Shown: positions 1 to 12,532, numbered from the stretch's first letter. The stretch: DNA of 64,000 nucleotides from Oryzias latipes (GCF_002234675.1 NC_019868.2:6232433-6296432), one strand, 5' to 3'. A program made the numbers and translations. The notes: generated by a model from the letters alone, not told the origin.

Positions 1-868
1 CATGCCGCTGCAAGATGCTGTGGTAGCCATGTTGGTTCAGTATGCCTTCAATTTTGAATAAATCCCCAACAGTGTCACCAGCAAAGCACCCCCACACCAT
101 TACACCTCCTCCTTCATGCTTCACAGTGAGAAACAGGCATGTATAGTCCATCCGTTCACCTTTTATGTGTCGCACAAAGACACAATATATAAAAAAATAT
201 ATATATTTAAAAAAAAAGACACAATGGTTGGAACCAAAAACTTAAAATTTGGACTCATCAGACTAAAGCACAGATTCCACTTATCTAATGCCCATTCCTT
301 GTGTTCTTTAGCCCAAACAAGTCTTTTCTGCTTTTTGCCTTTCTATAGCAGTGGTTTCCTAGCAGATTTTCTACCATGAAGGCCTGATTCACACAGTCTC
401 CTTTTTATAAACAGTTGTTGTAGAGATGTGTCTGCTGCTAGAACTCTGTGTGCCATTGACCTGCTCTCTAATCTGAGCTGCTGTTAACCTGCCATTTCTG
501 AGGCTGGTGACTCGGATGAACTTATCCTCTGCAGCAGAGGTGACTCTTGGTCTTCCTTTCCTGGGGAGGTCCGTATGTGAGCCAGTTTTTTTGTAGTGCT
601 TGATGGTTTTTGTGACTGCACTTAGGGACACTTTCAAAGTTTTCCCAATTTTTTGGACTTTCTGACCTTCATTTCTTAAAGTAATAATGGCTACTGGTTT
701 TTCTGTACTTAGCTGCTTTTTTCTTGCCATAATACAAATTCTAACAGTCTATTCAGCAGGACTATCAGCTGTGTATACACCTGACTTCTGCACAACACAG
801 CTGATGGTCCCAACCCCATTTATAAGGCAACAAATCACACTTGTTAAACCTGACAGGGCACACCAGTG
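1..868 (-). mobile_element. Tc1-like DNA transposon, 5' part, inverted
   Basis: The minus strand starts a Tc1-family transposase at about 728 (MARKKQLSTEKPVAI...), with the paired helix-turn-helix DNA-binding region typical of the family. Homology continues leftward, with breaks, into catalytic-core sequence near the window edge (a VWGCFAGD-like stretch around 60-120, minus strand). The sequence right of the start codon (730-860) reads like the known 5' leader of this family. The frame is broken after about residue 113, so it cannot make a working transposase. The left end lies outside the window. The family is a confident call; exact ends are not. Confidence 0.85.
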
Positions 869-1121
869 AAATGAAAAACATTTCAGGTGACTACCTCTTG
901 AAGTTCATCAAGAGAATGCCAAGAGTGTGCAAAGCCGTAATCAAACCAAAAGGTGTCTACTTTGAAGAATCTAGAATATGACATTTTTTCAGTTGTTTCA
1001 CACATTTTTGTTATGTATATAATTCTGCATGTCAGTGTGGCTCTACAATTTTCACAGTCATGAAAATAAAGAAAACTTTTTGAATGGGAAGGTGTCTCCA
1101 AATTTTTGGTCTGTACTGTAA
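869..1121 (+). mobile_element. Tc1-like transposon 3' end joined head-on to the inverted 5' part
   Basis: Here the plus strand carries the C-terminus of a Tc1 transposase (YLLKFIKRMPRVCKAV..., 892-981, ending in a stop). Then come the AT-rich 3' untranslated part and the terminal repeat that ends in GGTCTGTACTGTA at 1121. This family's terminal repeat begins CAGTACAGACC, so 1121 is a true element end next to a TA. The block is in the opposite orientation to the piece at 1-868, and the catalytic middle is missing. Either one element was internally inverted and deleted, or two copies recombined. Confidence 0.8.
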
Positions 1122-1331
1122 GGGTGAGTAAGGGTTAAACAAATCACATGACTACCCCGTGCGTGCATGGGGAGTAAGGAGCCAGTGCACACACCTTACT
1201 AATGAATGGACTACTATGTACCGTATGACAGAATCTACCGTACCGTCATAAGTACGCGTAACTCACATTATTCATGATTGATTAGCTGGTTCAGGTCCGT
1301 CAGGCCAATTAGAACATGCCAGAGCAAGGTA

Positions 1332-2145
1332 CAGTGGTGGACAAAATTGTTGGTACCCCTCAGTTAAAGAAAGAAAGTCCACAATCCTCACTGAAATGAC
1401 TTGAAACGTTCAAAAGTAACAATAAATTAAAATGTATTGAAAATTAAATAATCAAAATCAGCCATTACTTTTGAGTTGTTGATTAACAGAATTATTTAAA
1501 AAAATTTGATGAAATAGGGCTGGACAAAAGTGATGGAACCTCCATAAAAGACTGAGAACTAATTGCCCAGGGGGTCATGATGAACTCAGGTATGTCCTTT
1601 AATTGACATGACAGCTGTTTTCAAACCCATAATCAGTCAGTCTGCCTATTTAAAGGGAGACAAATAGTCACGTTGCCGTTTGGTGAAAAGGTCTGCACCA
1701 CACTGAACATGGACAACAGAAAGCCAAGGAGAGAATTGTCCCAGGACATTAGAAACAAAATTATAGACAAACATCGTAAAGGTAAAGGTTATAAAACCAT
1801 CTCTAATCAGCTTGAAGTTCCTGTGACGACAGTGGCACATATTATTCAGAAGTTCAAGACCCACGGGACAGTAGCCAACCTCCCTGGACGTGGCCAGAAG
1901 AAGAAAATTGATGACAAATTGAGGAGACTGATAGTTCAAACTGTCTCCAAAGAGCCCAGAACAACCTCCAAAGACATTAAAGGTGAACTCCTAGATCAAG
2001 GTACATCAGTGTCAGATCGCACCATTCGTCATTGTTTGAGCCAGAGTGGACTTCATGGGAGATGACCAAGGAGGACACGTCTGTTGAAAGGAAATCATAA
2101 AAAAGCGAGACTGGAATTTGCAAAAATGCATGTTGATAATGTTGT
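1332..2145 (+). mobile_element. Second Tc1-like transposon family, 3'-truncated
   Basis: A terminal repeat (CAGTGGTGGACAAAATTG...) begins after a TA at 1330-1331. The transposase reading frame opens with MDNRKPRRELSQDIRNK at 1709 (an upstream ATG at 1673 is in frame). It encodes the N-terminal DNA-binding half: a homeodomain-like HTH followed by a GRG..KK linker and a second HTH. The frame has an in-frame TGA at 2063-2065, directly after GLHGR, and reads on as RRTRLLKGNHKKARLEFAKMHVD until homology stops near 2140. The DDE catalytic domain and right terminal repeat are absent. It is a different family from the element at 1-1121. Confidence 0.8.
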
Positions 2146-2242
2146 TCTTTGTAGCCCAGTTTTATTTTATCTTTCTTTAGTCACTTGGACAGTCTGATCC
2201 TTCATTAATGGAGTTATGTGGGTTTTAATAAGCTGACAAAAT

Positions 2243-2455
2243 TTAACCCTTGTGCTATCTTAGATGACCCCACCCTTTCATTGACGTGTTCGCCCTACCA
2301 TGACAAAGGTGGATAAAGGTGGAAATATTTCATGTAATCCATGGACACCAGTGAAGATCACAAATCATTGAAGAAAAAAGGTTCAGAGCACTGTCTAGTG
2401 GGTCTAGATGACCCAACTACCAATGTTAAAGTGCATAGGATAGCACAAGGGTTAA
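2243..2455. mobile_element. piggyBac-type MITE, copy 1
   Basis: The element runs between two TTAA target-site copies (2243-2246 and 2452-2455). Its ends form an inverted repeat: CCCTTGTGCTATC at the left and GATAGCACAAGGG at the right. It has no coding capacity. A TTAA target and CCC-starting ends are hallmarks of piggyBac elements. A second copy lies at 17008-17219 inside a NITR intron. Confidence 0.85.
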
Positions 2456-2594
2456 AAGGATTCATGCTAGAGTAACAAGCAAACATATGTTTTCTATGCA
2501 ACTGTAATTGTCACTTTAAAAAGTTATAATAAATAATCAGTTATTTAACATTAAGTAGTTACATTTATTTTTTCATTACATTTAGTTACATGTA

Positions 2595-2669
2595 TAAGTT
2601 ATATCTGGCCCTTTGAGGACAGCCACTATGCTAATGTGGCCCTTGGTGAAAATGAGTTTGACACCCCTG
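2595..2669. mobile_element. hAT-type terminal fragment
   Basis: The right end reads GAGTTTGACACCCCTG, the reverse complement of the CAGGGGTGTCAAACTC terminus seen in many non-autonomous hAT elements. Sequence left of it matches the usual interior (a 'gtggcccttggtgaaaatga' stretch). I could not place the left end. A separate short repeat (gagctattgccctgcttgttttgcag) follows at 2701-2730 and recurs near 54230. Confidence 0.5.
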
Positions 2670-3108
2670 CACTAAAGGTACCTCCAACCCTGTTCCTCTT
2701 GAGCTATTGCCCTGCTTGTTTTGCAGCTAAACCCGCTTCAGTAATTCCTTATCAGCTAAATGAGTAATCGTAATTGATTCTGAACATTTTTTCTGCATGA
2801 TGAAATGTCAAATTGACATTATTTTTAATCTCTGACAAAGTAAAATAAGAAAAACAAAGCAAATAATAAATGTGAATGTGAGTCTTTAAACTGGAAAATA
2901 AACATCCAGATGACTTGAAAGAAAAAAAATATATATATATAAAAACCTAAAACTGCATCAACAAAGTAAATCATATTTGCACATTTCGGTCTTTAATAAA
3001 CTGCACATAACGAACATCCACAAACAACAATCCTTCAGTATTTAGTTGTTTACAATCTGCAAACATCCATAGATTTAGGTCCTGCTTTGACTGAATCTAC
3101 TACGTGTT

Positions 3109-5135
3109 TTACGAAGCTGCTTGTACTGTTGTGTACAAACAGGCTGAAGACTCTCCGCTCTCTTGATTCCTCCTAGGTTCTGCTCTTTTCATGGAAAAGT
3201 CAAGTGCTGCATACATCTTTGCCGGCTCTTCTTTACCCTAAAAAAAAAAAGTCAAGTTAACAGATCGGAAATTCAGAGATTAAATAACAAAAAATTTATT
3301 TTTCTTGCATAAAATAAACGACAAACTCATTCAGGCAATAAAGGAGCAAAGTTGTCATAGTTTTACTATTGAATTAACTCCAAGGTTACAGAGCTCTTTG
3401 ACAAGATAAAGATTGAGAGGTTTGATCTTTAAAGTAGAAGTATATGTAGAAAAGTAAAATGAGTTTTTTCCATTTAGTTTGCAGTAATTACCTGATTTGG
3501 ATTTAACTGTTCTTCTGCTAAACTGAAAGTAATTGTTTCTGCAAAAAAAGCCACAGAATAAAAATATTAGTTATTGTGCAAAAAATCTGTCTTGTGAATT
3601 ATTAATACATTGTAAGATATTACACATTTTAACAGTTTTTTTCACATTTTCAACAATTTCTTTGTCATCACAAATCATTTAATAGTGTTGTTTACTAAGT
3701 ATGAAGTAACATCACATAAAGATCTAGATCATTGTGGTTAACTTGTAAATAACCGTAGTATTAGAATACTTTAAAATTGCAGCAATGCAAAACTGCAAAA
3801 TATTTAAAAATTAACCTTTCTGATGTTCAGAAGTTCTTCTTCTGTATAAATAAGTAAGCAGGAGCACACAAACAGTCGCACAGCAGGCCAGCAGACCTCC
3901 CAGCACAGGAACAAGTGGATCCAGTTTGGCTACTAAAGATGAAACAATGTTCACTGAAGAGGTTTATCATTTTTATATATTTTATCACACATAAACTGAT
4001 TCTCTCCTATTCCCCATAAACTCCTCAGGTTAAATCAGATGCCATTTTTTCACACATTGTTGTATGTTAAGCATTTCACAAAACAAGGTCACTTAGAAAA
4101 CATCGATTTAACAGCCTCAAGATAAATCAAGATCTGAGGAGAACATACCAGAATACTTCATCTCCACTCTGGTTCCATTTCCAAACAGTATTTCTCCACA
4201 CATTGCCACAGCACAGTAGTAGCTTCCAGCATAAGAGGAGTCATTCAAAGTTTTGGTGAGACGATAGACACAACTTTTTCCAACAGTTTGATTGTTTAAA
4301 TCTGTTGGAGTAAATATGACACCAGGATGAGATGATCCTGATGCAGATCTGAACCAGTGAACATTCTGATTTCCAGGACATGTGATGATATTTTCTTCAT
4401 TCTTGGAGATCAAACACTGGAAGTTCACAGACTCTCCCAGCTGTGCTGCTGCCAAGCCTGGGCTTTGTCTGACATAGACAGCTGGCTGCTCTTGACAATC
4501 TGTGAAAAAGTGGGAGGACAACTTGAATTAGCACTTAATGAATAAATGTATTGAGACTGAGTGTTGACGTGTTTTATTGAAAATGTATTACCTTTTACAG
4601 TCAGCAGGAATCCAGCTTTAAAAACTTGCAAATATTCTCCTCCACCTTGACAAAAGTATTCAGCTTCATCCTCTTTAGTAACTGAAGTGATGGTCAAAAA
4701 CATCTGATCCTTTGAGTTGTTGACTTGAAGACGTTGGTTATTAAATGGTTTAAGTAGCTTTACATTAGAATAGGCCCCTGAAGCGACTGTTTCAATTATT
4801 TTCCCAGGAGACTGCTTATACCACTGGACAAATCTGCTCTCATCTTCAGTGAGTGAACAGTTAAAAGTAACCTTCTCACCAACTTTAACTTCTATTGTGG
4901 TGATCAGGCGAGGAGGAGCAGCAGTGTGAACAAGGCCTGAAGAAAAGAGACAACAACTGTTACTATAAGAGTTTAAAACACTTTTAACTTTGAATCTATA
5001 CTGCCAAACGTGAAAATACTTGAATTAAGTAGTCAGATGATAGCATTAAAGCCCACTGTTCTTATCGTTCAGTACAAATAAAGTTTACTTACACACTGTA
5101 GACAGAAAAGTCAAAGCAGCCAGTTTTCCGATCAT
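3109..5135 (-). CDS. Novel immune-type receptor (NITR-A), complete six-exon gene
   Basis: This is a cell-surface receptor of the fish NITR family. Exons on the minus strand are 5093-5135 (leader, MIGKLAALTFLST), 4592-4936 (V domain), 4149-4499 (I domain), 3816-3932 (transmembrane), 3492-3538 and 3109-3237. All junctions are GT-AG and phases run 1-1-1-1-0. The spliced protein is 343 residues with no stops. The V domain shows NCSL, WYKQSPG and EAEYFC. The I domain has six cysteines, YYCAVAMCGE and the J-like FGNGT motif. The transmembrane stretch is uncharged (LDPLVPVLGGLLACC...), followed by RRR. The tail has two tyrosines: KMYAALDF (YxxL, but K at the -2 position where an ITIM needs I/V/L/S) and CLYTTV. 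An inhibitory role is the family expectation; these motifs are only ITIM-like. Confidence 0.92.
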
Positions 5136-5275
5136 CGTGGTAGAGCAGTCTCATCTCTCACCACTGAAGTCTTCTTACCCAGTTAAGCATTTGGTCACAA
5201 GGTACTTTGGGTTTGCAGAGAGGAAACAATGTGATTGGCTGGAATGGAACTTAACTTTGGCCTACTATGGAGACC
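5136..5275 (-). promoter_or_regulatory. Probable NITR-A promoter / 5' UTR
   Basis: The sequence just upstream of the ATG is almost identical to that of NITR-B (18287-18418) and holds an inverted CCAAT box (CCAAT on the minus strand, 5234-5238) at the same distance, about 100 nt, from both start codons. No clear TATA box was seen. The shared tract stops soon after, so it marks the 5' limit of near-identity. Confidence 0.4.
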
Positions 5276-6560
5276 TCTGGGAACCTTAGTTTTGTTAGTT
5301 AAAGCAGTCACTTAAAGAAAATAATTAAGTCTTCAGTCCAAAGAAAAACAGAATTAGTCTGCTTGTAGAAATCTAACATCCTTAATGGTAAATTCTAAGT
5401 TCAGAAACAATTCACAATGTTCACAATGCAGAAAATAACCTTTTTTTAAATGTCAAGTCTAAAATATGACATTTGTTTTAGCTATATAACACATAAAAGT
5501 GTTTGTTTGTCCGTCTGTCAGTCTATTAAACACTCAACATGATGACTCCATATGTTTTGCCCAGAAGGAAAGTTAAATCCAGTATCCATTGATTATCAAG
5601 ATAAGGAACAGTGAGCCTCTGGAACCTTTAGGAACCTCTTCACTTTAGATCTTAATTTAGGCCGGCTCACCTCAGTAAAGTGCAGGTAATCACTGCTCTG
5701 AGGCACCTTTTCTTCGTAAAAGACTCTGAACTGGCAGTATAGTAAACCTCTGCAACATCTAAAGAACACATGTTGATTTGAAACATGGTGTCTTTTCAAC
5801 ATTCGCTTCTTTCAACTTCTCCACCAGAACTACAACAGAACTAATACTCATGCTGATGCTCACAAGAGAAAGACTAAATCCCAGGTGTACATATTTTACA
5901 TTTTTAAGCAGTCATGCATGGAGCTACACAAACCCACAAAGAAACATCACAGACCTACTCATAGCAAGCAACTTCTGTGCCAGACCAATAATTCCCATTT
6001 GCTCGGCTGGTGTGATCCCCTCCACGGTCTATAGAGAATGAAGAAAACCAAATCATGTCTGGGTTTTAAACTCTGGTGTCATAAGATCTGTTGCATCAGC
6101 AAGCTGTAATGTCAGTAATTGAGCATCACCCTTTAGAGTTGTCAAAAAGTGCCCTGATACCTTTTTGTGCTGTTTTGTCCCATGAGTCTTAATGAGAAAC
6201 TGGCTGCAGCTGGGTAGGTGGTGGGACTAGCTGAGCAGTGGTCCACACTTTTTTTCAGGCCACTGACCAGTTTAATGTCAGATGATATTTTATGCACTGG
6301 CCTGTACGAGGCTGAAGTGGGTGTTCATTTTTTTTGTTTGTTTGTTTTATTTATTTTCCAGTTTCCCTTCATTTTATTTTTCAAGGCAGGTTCATCTTCA
6401 TCCTCTATAAATTATCTACAGGTGGCTTAAACCTTATTTGTACACTAGATTTTGTGTAGGAACTATTAAAAATGTAATATAGATTTTCCCTTAACCCATA
6501 TCTGTGATAGCCGCTTCTTCTCCATAGTCAGCTATAAACATCCCTAGCCAAGAAGGCTGT
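5276..6560. other. No gene recognised
   Basis: No exon-like or transposase-like reading frame stands out. Around 5520-5640 the sequence weakly matches the flank of NITR-B at 18460-18555 (agaaggaa..ttaaatccag), so the NITR-A/B duplication extends at least this far. The rest is AT-rich with no recognised feature. Confidence 0.4.
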
Positions 6561-6599
6561 CTGTTCACAGAGTGCTGAGTCCAAGCATACCAAAAGAAA

Positions 6600-7310
6600 G
6601 TCTAATGAAAGGGTAGAATGTGGCAGGAGAAGATGCACCACCAAAAGAGACGACTGTGGAATTAATCAGATTATCAAAAGAAAAAGATTTGAGAATCTGC
6701 AGACATCCAGAAAGAGTAGAATGTGGTGAAGGAACAGCTTCAAAACCCCCACATTTAGATGCATTCAGGAAATGGACTACTACTGTCACTTTTCGACTGT
6801 CACTTCTGAGCCTGGACCAACAGAGGAAACGTCTCAACTGGGCCAAGGAGCAGAAGGGCTGGACTGTTGGCCAGCGGTCCATGGTCATGTTTTCTGATGA
6901 AACGAAAGAGTGACTTTCATTTTGGGAATCAAGGTCCAAGGATTTGGAGGAAGACTGGTGAGGAGCAGAACCCAAGCTGCTAAAGGTCCAGTGTGAAATC
7001 TCCACAGTTAGTCATGATTTGGGCTGCAATGTCCAGCGCTGGTGATGGTAAACACTACTTTCCTCAATCCAGAATCACTGCAACAGCCTACCAGAATGTT
7101 CTTAAGGACTTCATGATTCCTTTATGCTGAGGATTGGGATGGAGATGCAGATTTCATCTTCCAGCAGGACCTGGGCGCTGCCCATCTGCCCATACCCCCA
7201 GAAACACCCAAATCTGGTTTGGTGAACATGCCTTCACAGTGCTTGACCAGCCTGCCAACATGCCAGATCTAAACCCAAATCAATTAAACAGTGGGCTCTG
7301 GATCTATGTC
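6600..7310 (+). mobile_element. Tc1/mariner-type transposase relic
   Basis: Fragments of a DDE transposase appear in order on the plus strand in shifting frames. They are an N-terminal HTH remnant (about 6640-6780), NWAKEQKGW followed by VMFSDETK (6840-6908, the first catalytic Asp), MIWAAMSSAGDGK (around 7015-7050), and PANMPDLNPNQL (7250-7290), which matches the PANSPDLNPIE catalytic box with the Glu replaced. Several frameshifts and stops show it is long dead. Ends were not located. Confidence 0.75.
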
Positions 7311-7401
7311 CTATGACCACAGACATTTTTACAGGAAATTATTAAAATCAATATGCTTTTCCATGATGTAATCATTTTTTGGAAAGAGTCTGCATACGTA
7401 T

Positions 7402-7861
7402 TGTTGTGAAGAACAGGTCCAGAGGACCAAAGCAGCAGACTACAGGCTGGTGGTGAGTGAAGGCTTATTGAGATGTTCCAGAGTGGAGATGGGAGTAGGG
7501 CTGACGGCCGGGAGCACGACTCAGGGCTGATGGCAGGCAGACAAAACAGGCTGGGTACAGAGCCAGAGGTCCAGACGGCAGGATTCAGCTCCCATAACGA
7601 GGACAATCTTTTAGGAGTCTGGGTGAGCAAATAGAATGAGGCTTGATGACAAAAGTGGCAGCAGGTAAAAAGGCGGGACTAGTCGAAGGGGCCGACGTTG
7701 GAACAAAAAACTCTCCGCCCAGCTCCTGCAGAGGCAGAGAAGAGGAAAACAAGAGAACACCAGGGAGAACAGGGATCTTATCACCCACCATATGTTCACT
7801 TTCTTGAAGGCCAAATGGTGATACCCAACAGATCCGTACTCTGAAATTCAGTGTCACAACA
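7402..7861. mobile_element. Solo-LTR-like repeat
   Basis: The block starts TGTTGTG and ends CACAACA, a 7-bp inverted terminal repeat with the TG...CA ends of retroviral or Ty3/Gypsy LTRs. It is about 460 bp and GC-richer than its surroundings. I see no flanking internal region and no clear target-site duplication, so this is a tentative call of a fossil solo LTR. Confidence 0.4.
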
Positions 7862-9944
7862 TCTGCTTTTGAAGGAAAAAAAGAAATTCTGTGGAGACAA
7901 TCAGTACTTGAATTTCAACTGTTGTTTTGGTTTCGGTTTCTGTACCACATTTACAGATTTGACATTTATGTAGTTTTGTCAACTACATAAACTTATTGAG
8001 ACCTCCAAAGATTTCTTGTTCAGTGTGAGTCACTGTGCATCTTTTAAGAAATTAATGAAACATCCTGGTTACCTTTTTCATTGAAAAAACACACATGACT
8101 GTAGGAAGTGCGCTGTTTGGCACAAGCTTGCTTTTCAAAGTCACACACAGGTTGTGCAAAGAAATGCAGCTTGTGGTGAGCCACGTCTCTGCCTTTTGAC
8201 CAAGCAGTCACGTTGTTTACCTAAAACAGACCTCATTCGGGGCTTCAACAGGAAGTGCTGAAAAGGTGAAGGTGCAACAAAAAGTCTTTTAACTTGATGC
8301 ATTTGATCAGAATGATTTTTTCCTGCATCTGTTTGCCAGCAAAAGTGTCCAATATTCATGATTCCTTTAATTCACAACCACAGTGAACAGAAATTACATT
8401 AAAAATAGCTTTTTGAGTTTCAAACCATAAAAATAACCACAACAGTGAAAATGTTTCCCTGCATCTATACACTAAAAGACAGACATTTGTGTTTCTTACT
8501 GTTAGGAAGGTATCAATTCAAATCAAACTTTATCTATAAAAAAGCTTTTTTATACTCTACAGTTAAAAAAAAACAGAATAAAAGTAATTAAAATAAAAAG
8601 AGCCCAGCCCACCCTTTACCTCCCCCTCCCTCCATGATCACACACTAACAATGACCCCACGAACAATGAATACCTGTAGAAGTAAATTCTAAGAAAAGAT
8701 AAAAAAACAACTATAAATAGTAGCAATATAGTTTGTTAAATTAGTGAAAGGTTTAGATTATGTTTCAGTTTAGAAATATAAACTATATTTATTTGCATGT
8801 GCAGAATATGCAAACTCCACAGAAAAAAGACCTGAAGATTCAAACCAAGCCCTTCTCGCTGTGAGGGAAGAGCGATAACAATCGCCCACTGTGCAACTTC
8901 TTACAAGTCATTCATTTATTCACAAGTCAGTCGTTCAGATGTTTGAAGGTTCTGAAAACGCAGCACAACATCAACTGGTGCACATTTCAAAGTCTTACTT
9001 TAGTTTTAAAGTTCAAACAATTGACTTAATAGAGCTTTAATGGCCACCACAACTGAAAACAGCTACCACAGAAAGGAAGACAAATGTGACACAATATTAT
9101 TACAGGAAGGATAACATATCTCTGTGACTATATAGTAAGCTGTAAACACAAAGATTTGAAGCAGGTCTGTTTTCACATAGACCACAAACACACAATTTTA
9201 ACTTGTCAGATTTACATGCCTGTTTTAGGTATTATTCTGGTTTGTGGAGTATTTCACTTCATTATAAACCATATCTTGCTTTTCTAGGCCCATTTAAACC
9301 TGAATCTGAACCTAAAACTACAACACAGCAAAAATATGCAGCAATATTTTTACTATAATTTTTTTTTATTTAAATTGTGAACAGAATCTATGCCTGGCAT
9401 TAGAGGAGCAGAGCTTCCAACCTGCAGTTCACTAACATTTTATTTTTTTCTTTCTGTGCTGCTATCTCCATGATCTGTTTCCTGATTGGCAAAAACTGTA
9501 TATGAATGTTTGCATATTCATATCTTGGTAACTTGGCCCGTTTATGGACAAATGGGGGCAGATTGTGGGAGTTGCATTCATGCACAGCTAACCGCAGTTT
9601 GGTATTCACAACAAGACTCTTGCATGAAAGCAGATGCTGCATGATTTTATAAATGTAGAAAGCATCTTCTGTCTTCTAGTGTTGTTTAAATCTACTCATA
9701 GTTTTAAAATTGAGGCCCCAGGTTACCACTGGGGAAAATATCTGTTCATTGTTGTACAGACAGACACTTAGAACATCTACTAATTCATGTCACTAATTTC
9801 TCATTTTTAAAGCACTTTAACAATATTTAACTGCATCTGTACATCTTTCTCCTACCTGGACAGCATCTGTCCATCCCAAAATTAGGATCAACATTTGGAA
9901 TTATACATTTTAACCATTTAACCTTTGTCATTTTTTAAAGCGAT
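7862..9944. other. No gene; scattered repeat tails
   Basis: No coding exon was recognised. Around 8510-8560 there is a fragment like the LINE tail also found at 22030-22090, in reverse (tcaaactttatctataaa). At 8800-8900 there is part of the common teleost L2-like repeat (gcaaactccacagaaa...ctcgctgtgaggg). The remainder is AT-rich and unassigned. Confidence 0.4.
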
Positions 9945-10995
9945 ATAAAAGTGCAGTTCAAGGCCGGCTTCTAGATAAGGAAAGACCCTTTACACTGACA
10001 CCTCTGTTTGAGAGCAAAACCACAGCAATGCTCATGTTTCCATGCATCATTTGTTTGTTTTCGCATGCACAGACATGTGAGAGGGGCCAGAAATGAAAAA
10101 AGAACGTTGCGGTTTATCTTTTCTACAGAACAGTTGAGTGTGTTCATGACAATGTGCATTCATTAGATTTTTTTTAAACCAGATTAAATAACGAGGACTT
10201 CATCAGGAAGAGTGTTACGTTTTAAATCAAATATAAAATTGCATTCATAACGTCAAGGATTGAAACTGATGGTGGTGACCATCAGAGATTATGACCACAA
10301 GAGGTCACACTGACAATGAAAAAAAGCTGAGATCATTCTGATGGGTTTAAAGGCTGTACCACAGATTGGTTGATTTAGTTTGAACAGAAGTATAAAAATA
10401 CATCTCTGTTCATATTTACATCCCTTTTGTATTTCACACAGAAAAAAGAGGTAAGAAAAAAAGCTGGGCGATGAGCCTGTAGTGTGTATTACCCGTATTT
10501 TCTATGGCGCTCTTTTTAATAAAAACCTCACAACATCTAAAGTGAATCCTGATCTTTTGATGACTTAAGTTAAAAAAAGTAAATATAGTTAGGCATGAGT
10601 TACGTAACAGTCAACCCAAATACACAAAGCAAATCCACCCAACCCCCCATTAACACACACACTAAAGGAAACTGTGTTCACACCTTTTCCTGCATGCAAA
10701 CACTCTTTACAAAGCAACTTGATGTGGGTGAATTGAATGCGTTGAGGCCCTGCAACAGACTGCCGACCTGTCCAGGATGTCCCCTGCCTTCATCCACTGG
10801 GCCGGGATAGGCTCCAACCAACCAACCAACGAACGAACGAATGAATGAATGAATTTGTTGAGGTAAAGCTGGTCCTCGTTACACGTTTTGCTATAGAGAC
10901 AGAGACCTCAAGGACACAGAGGACCAGTTTTCTACAGCAGAAAAAATAAAAGATTCATTATTTAGGCCGCAAAACAATGAAGAATTCATATTGAA
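9945..10995. repeat. Duplicated NITR flank, copy 1
   Basis: This noncoding block aligns almost end to end with 20178-21318 in the same orientation, e.g. the shared run around the 'ggccggcttctagataag' words near 9962 and 20199. Both copies contain an L2-like tail fragment (ctgcaacagactgccgacctgtcc) and a GAAT/GAAC microsatellite. The microsatellite is only about 30 bp here (10824-10853), against about 100 bp in copy 2. With NITR-A and NITR-B it defines a tandem segmental duplication with a unit of roughly 10-13 kb. Confidence 0.85.
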
Positions 10996-11596
10996 CAATA
11001 TCAACTACATGGTAAACTCGATTTTTTTTTAACCGACTTGAGTTAACGAGTCACTCACCAAAGGGAATTGAGTTTTTAAAGTCATTTTAGTTATTAAGTC
11101 ACTTATCCAGAGAGTGCAAAGTAGTCCACATGTTCACACAAACTTGACTTGCTCTCATGTCCAAATTATTCTAACTGTTATAATATTTAAAATAAAACAG
11201 CTTGCGTTTTTCTTTCTTAGAAACACAATGAAAAAGTGTATACGGCATGCACACAATGTAAATATAGTATATGGCAAACTTAAAATGAATGTAAATTAAC
11301 CTTAACCCATAATCTAAATATCTCATAAAGAGCAGGGCTGCTAGGACTTAATGAGTAATTCTCTTCTTTTGTAAGTTTGGTTCTGAGAGTGTTTGCTTTC
11401 CGTTGCAGAGAGGAAAAAAGAATTACGTTACCATGATAACCTGGATAGTTTTCTACAAGTGCAGGTTAGAAGTAGAATAGAACATAGGTGGGTAATGAGT
11501 CAGTGGGCAGGAGGAATTGTGATTCATGAGTCAGTAAAGTTACTAACAAGTATTGAAGGGTTCGTTCATGACTCGCATATCGTTAGTTTTTAGAGC

Positions 11597-11650
11597 CATG
11601 ACACCAATCTGACTATAGAAGCTAAGCAGAGTTGGGCTTGATGGCTGAGT
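11597..11650 (+). repeat. 5S rRNA-like fragment
   Basis: The words 'gccatgacacc', 'gaagctaagcagagttgggctt' (split here) and 'ggctgag' follow the order of the 5S rRNA internal promoter region (..GAAGCTAAGCAGGGTCGGGCCTGG..). It is too short and diverged to be a working 5S gene. It is best read as a 5S pseudogene or the head of a 5S-derived SINE. A similar piece is at 21319-21395. Confidence 0.4.
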
Positions 11651-11959
11651 CAGAAAAGTTATCTTTTGTAAAACTGATGGGGAATAACATAGAAATTATT
11701 AGTGTTTTACTGTAGCATCCCACAGTGGAGGGAGTTGCTGAAAGGAAAAACAAATCTGAGTAGACCAGTGGGCTTAATCACTCTGAAACGTCTTGAAGTC
11801 ATTTTCCACCCACATTTATTTACAACAATGTATTAATTTGACTTTTTTTGTCCATGAACTGTTAATGCCCCTTTAGAAAAGTAAGCAGGTTTATTCTGAA
11901 TTTTACTCTTGCTCAAACAATATACCCAACTGTTGGCAGGTGAACGTATCCTCTTCATA

Positions 11960-12532
11960 TCAAAGTCAAAGTCAGCTTTATTGTCGAGTATGGAGAGGGG
12001 GGAGGGCAGGGAGGGAGTGGAGTTTCCTTATCGCCTGATGGAGGAAACTGTCCTTGAGTCTGCTGGTTCTGGCCTGGAGACTTTGCAGTCTCCTCCCTGA
12101 TGGCAGCAGGCTGAAGTGTCTCTGGGATGGGTGGGAGGGGTCCCCTGCAATCCTGATGGCTTTGCGGGTGAGGCGGGGGTGATACATGTCCGAGAGGCCA
12201 GTAAGAGGGACACCGATGATCTTCTCAGCTGTTTTTACAATGTGCTGCAGTCTTCCGGCAGGATGCAGTGCAGGCTCCGTACCACACGGTGATTTAGCTG
12301 GTCAGGATGCTCTTGATGGCGCCCCTGTAGTAGGTCTGCATAATGGGGGGAGGAGCTCTGGCCCTCTTCAGTTTGCGGGGAAGTGCAGACGTTGCTGGGC
12401 TTTCTTGGCCAGTGATGCAGTGTTGTGTTCCATGACAGGTCGTCGGAGATGTGCATCCCCAGAAACTTGGCGCAGCTCACTCTATCCACTGCAGCACCAT
12501 TGACGATCAGTGGAGTGTGCTGCATGTGAGTT
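11960..12532 (-). mobile_element. L2/Rex-like LINE, 5'-truncated 3' end
   Basis: The minus strand encodes the C-terminal part of a LINE reverse-transcriptase protein. In order: PLIVNGAAVDRVSCAKFLG then MHISDDLSW, a thumb-like region with ILPEDCSTL, then RKAIRIAGDPSHPS and LPSGRRLQSLQAR. The frame is shifted at least once between these parts. The 3' end lies near 11960 with a tail of repeated GACTTT words, as in L2-like elements that end in short tandem repeats. The 5' part is missing, the usual result of incomplete reverse transcription. Confidence 0.75.
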
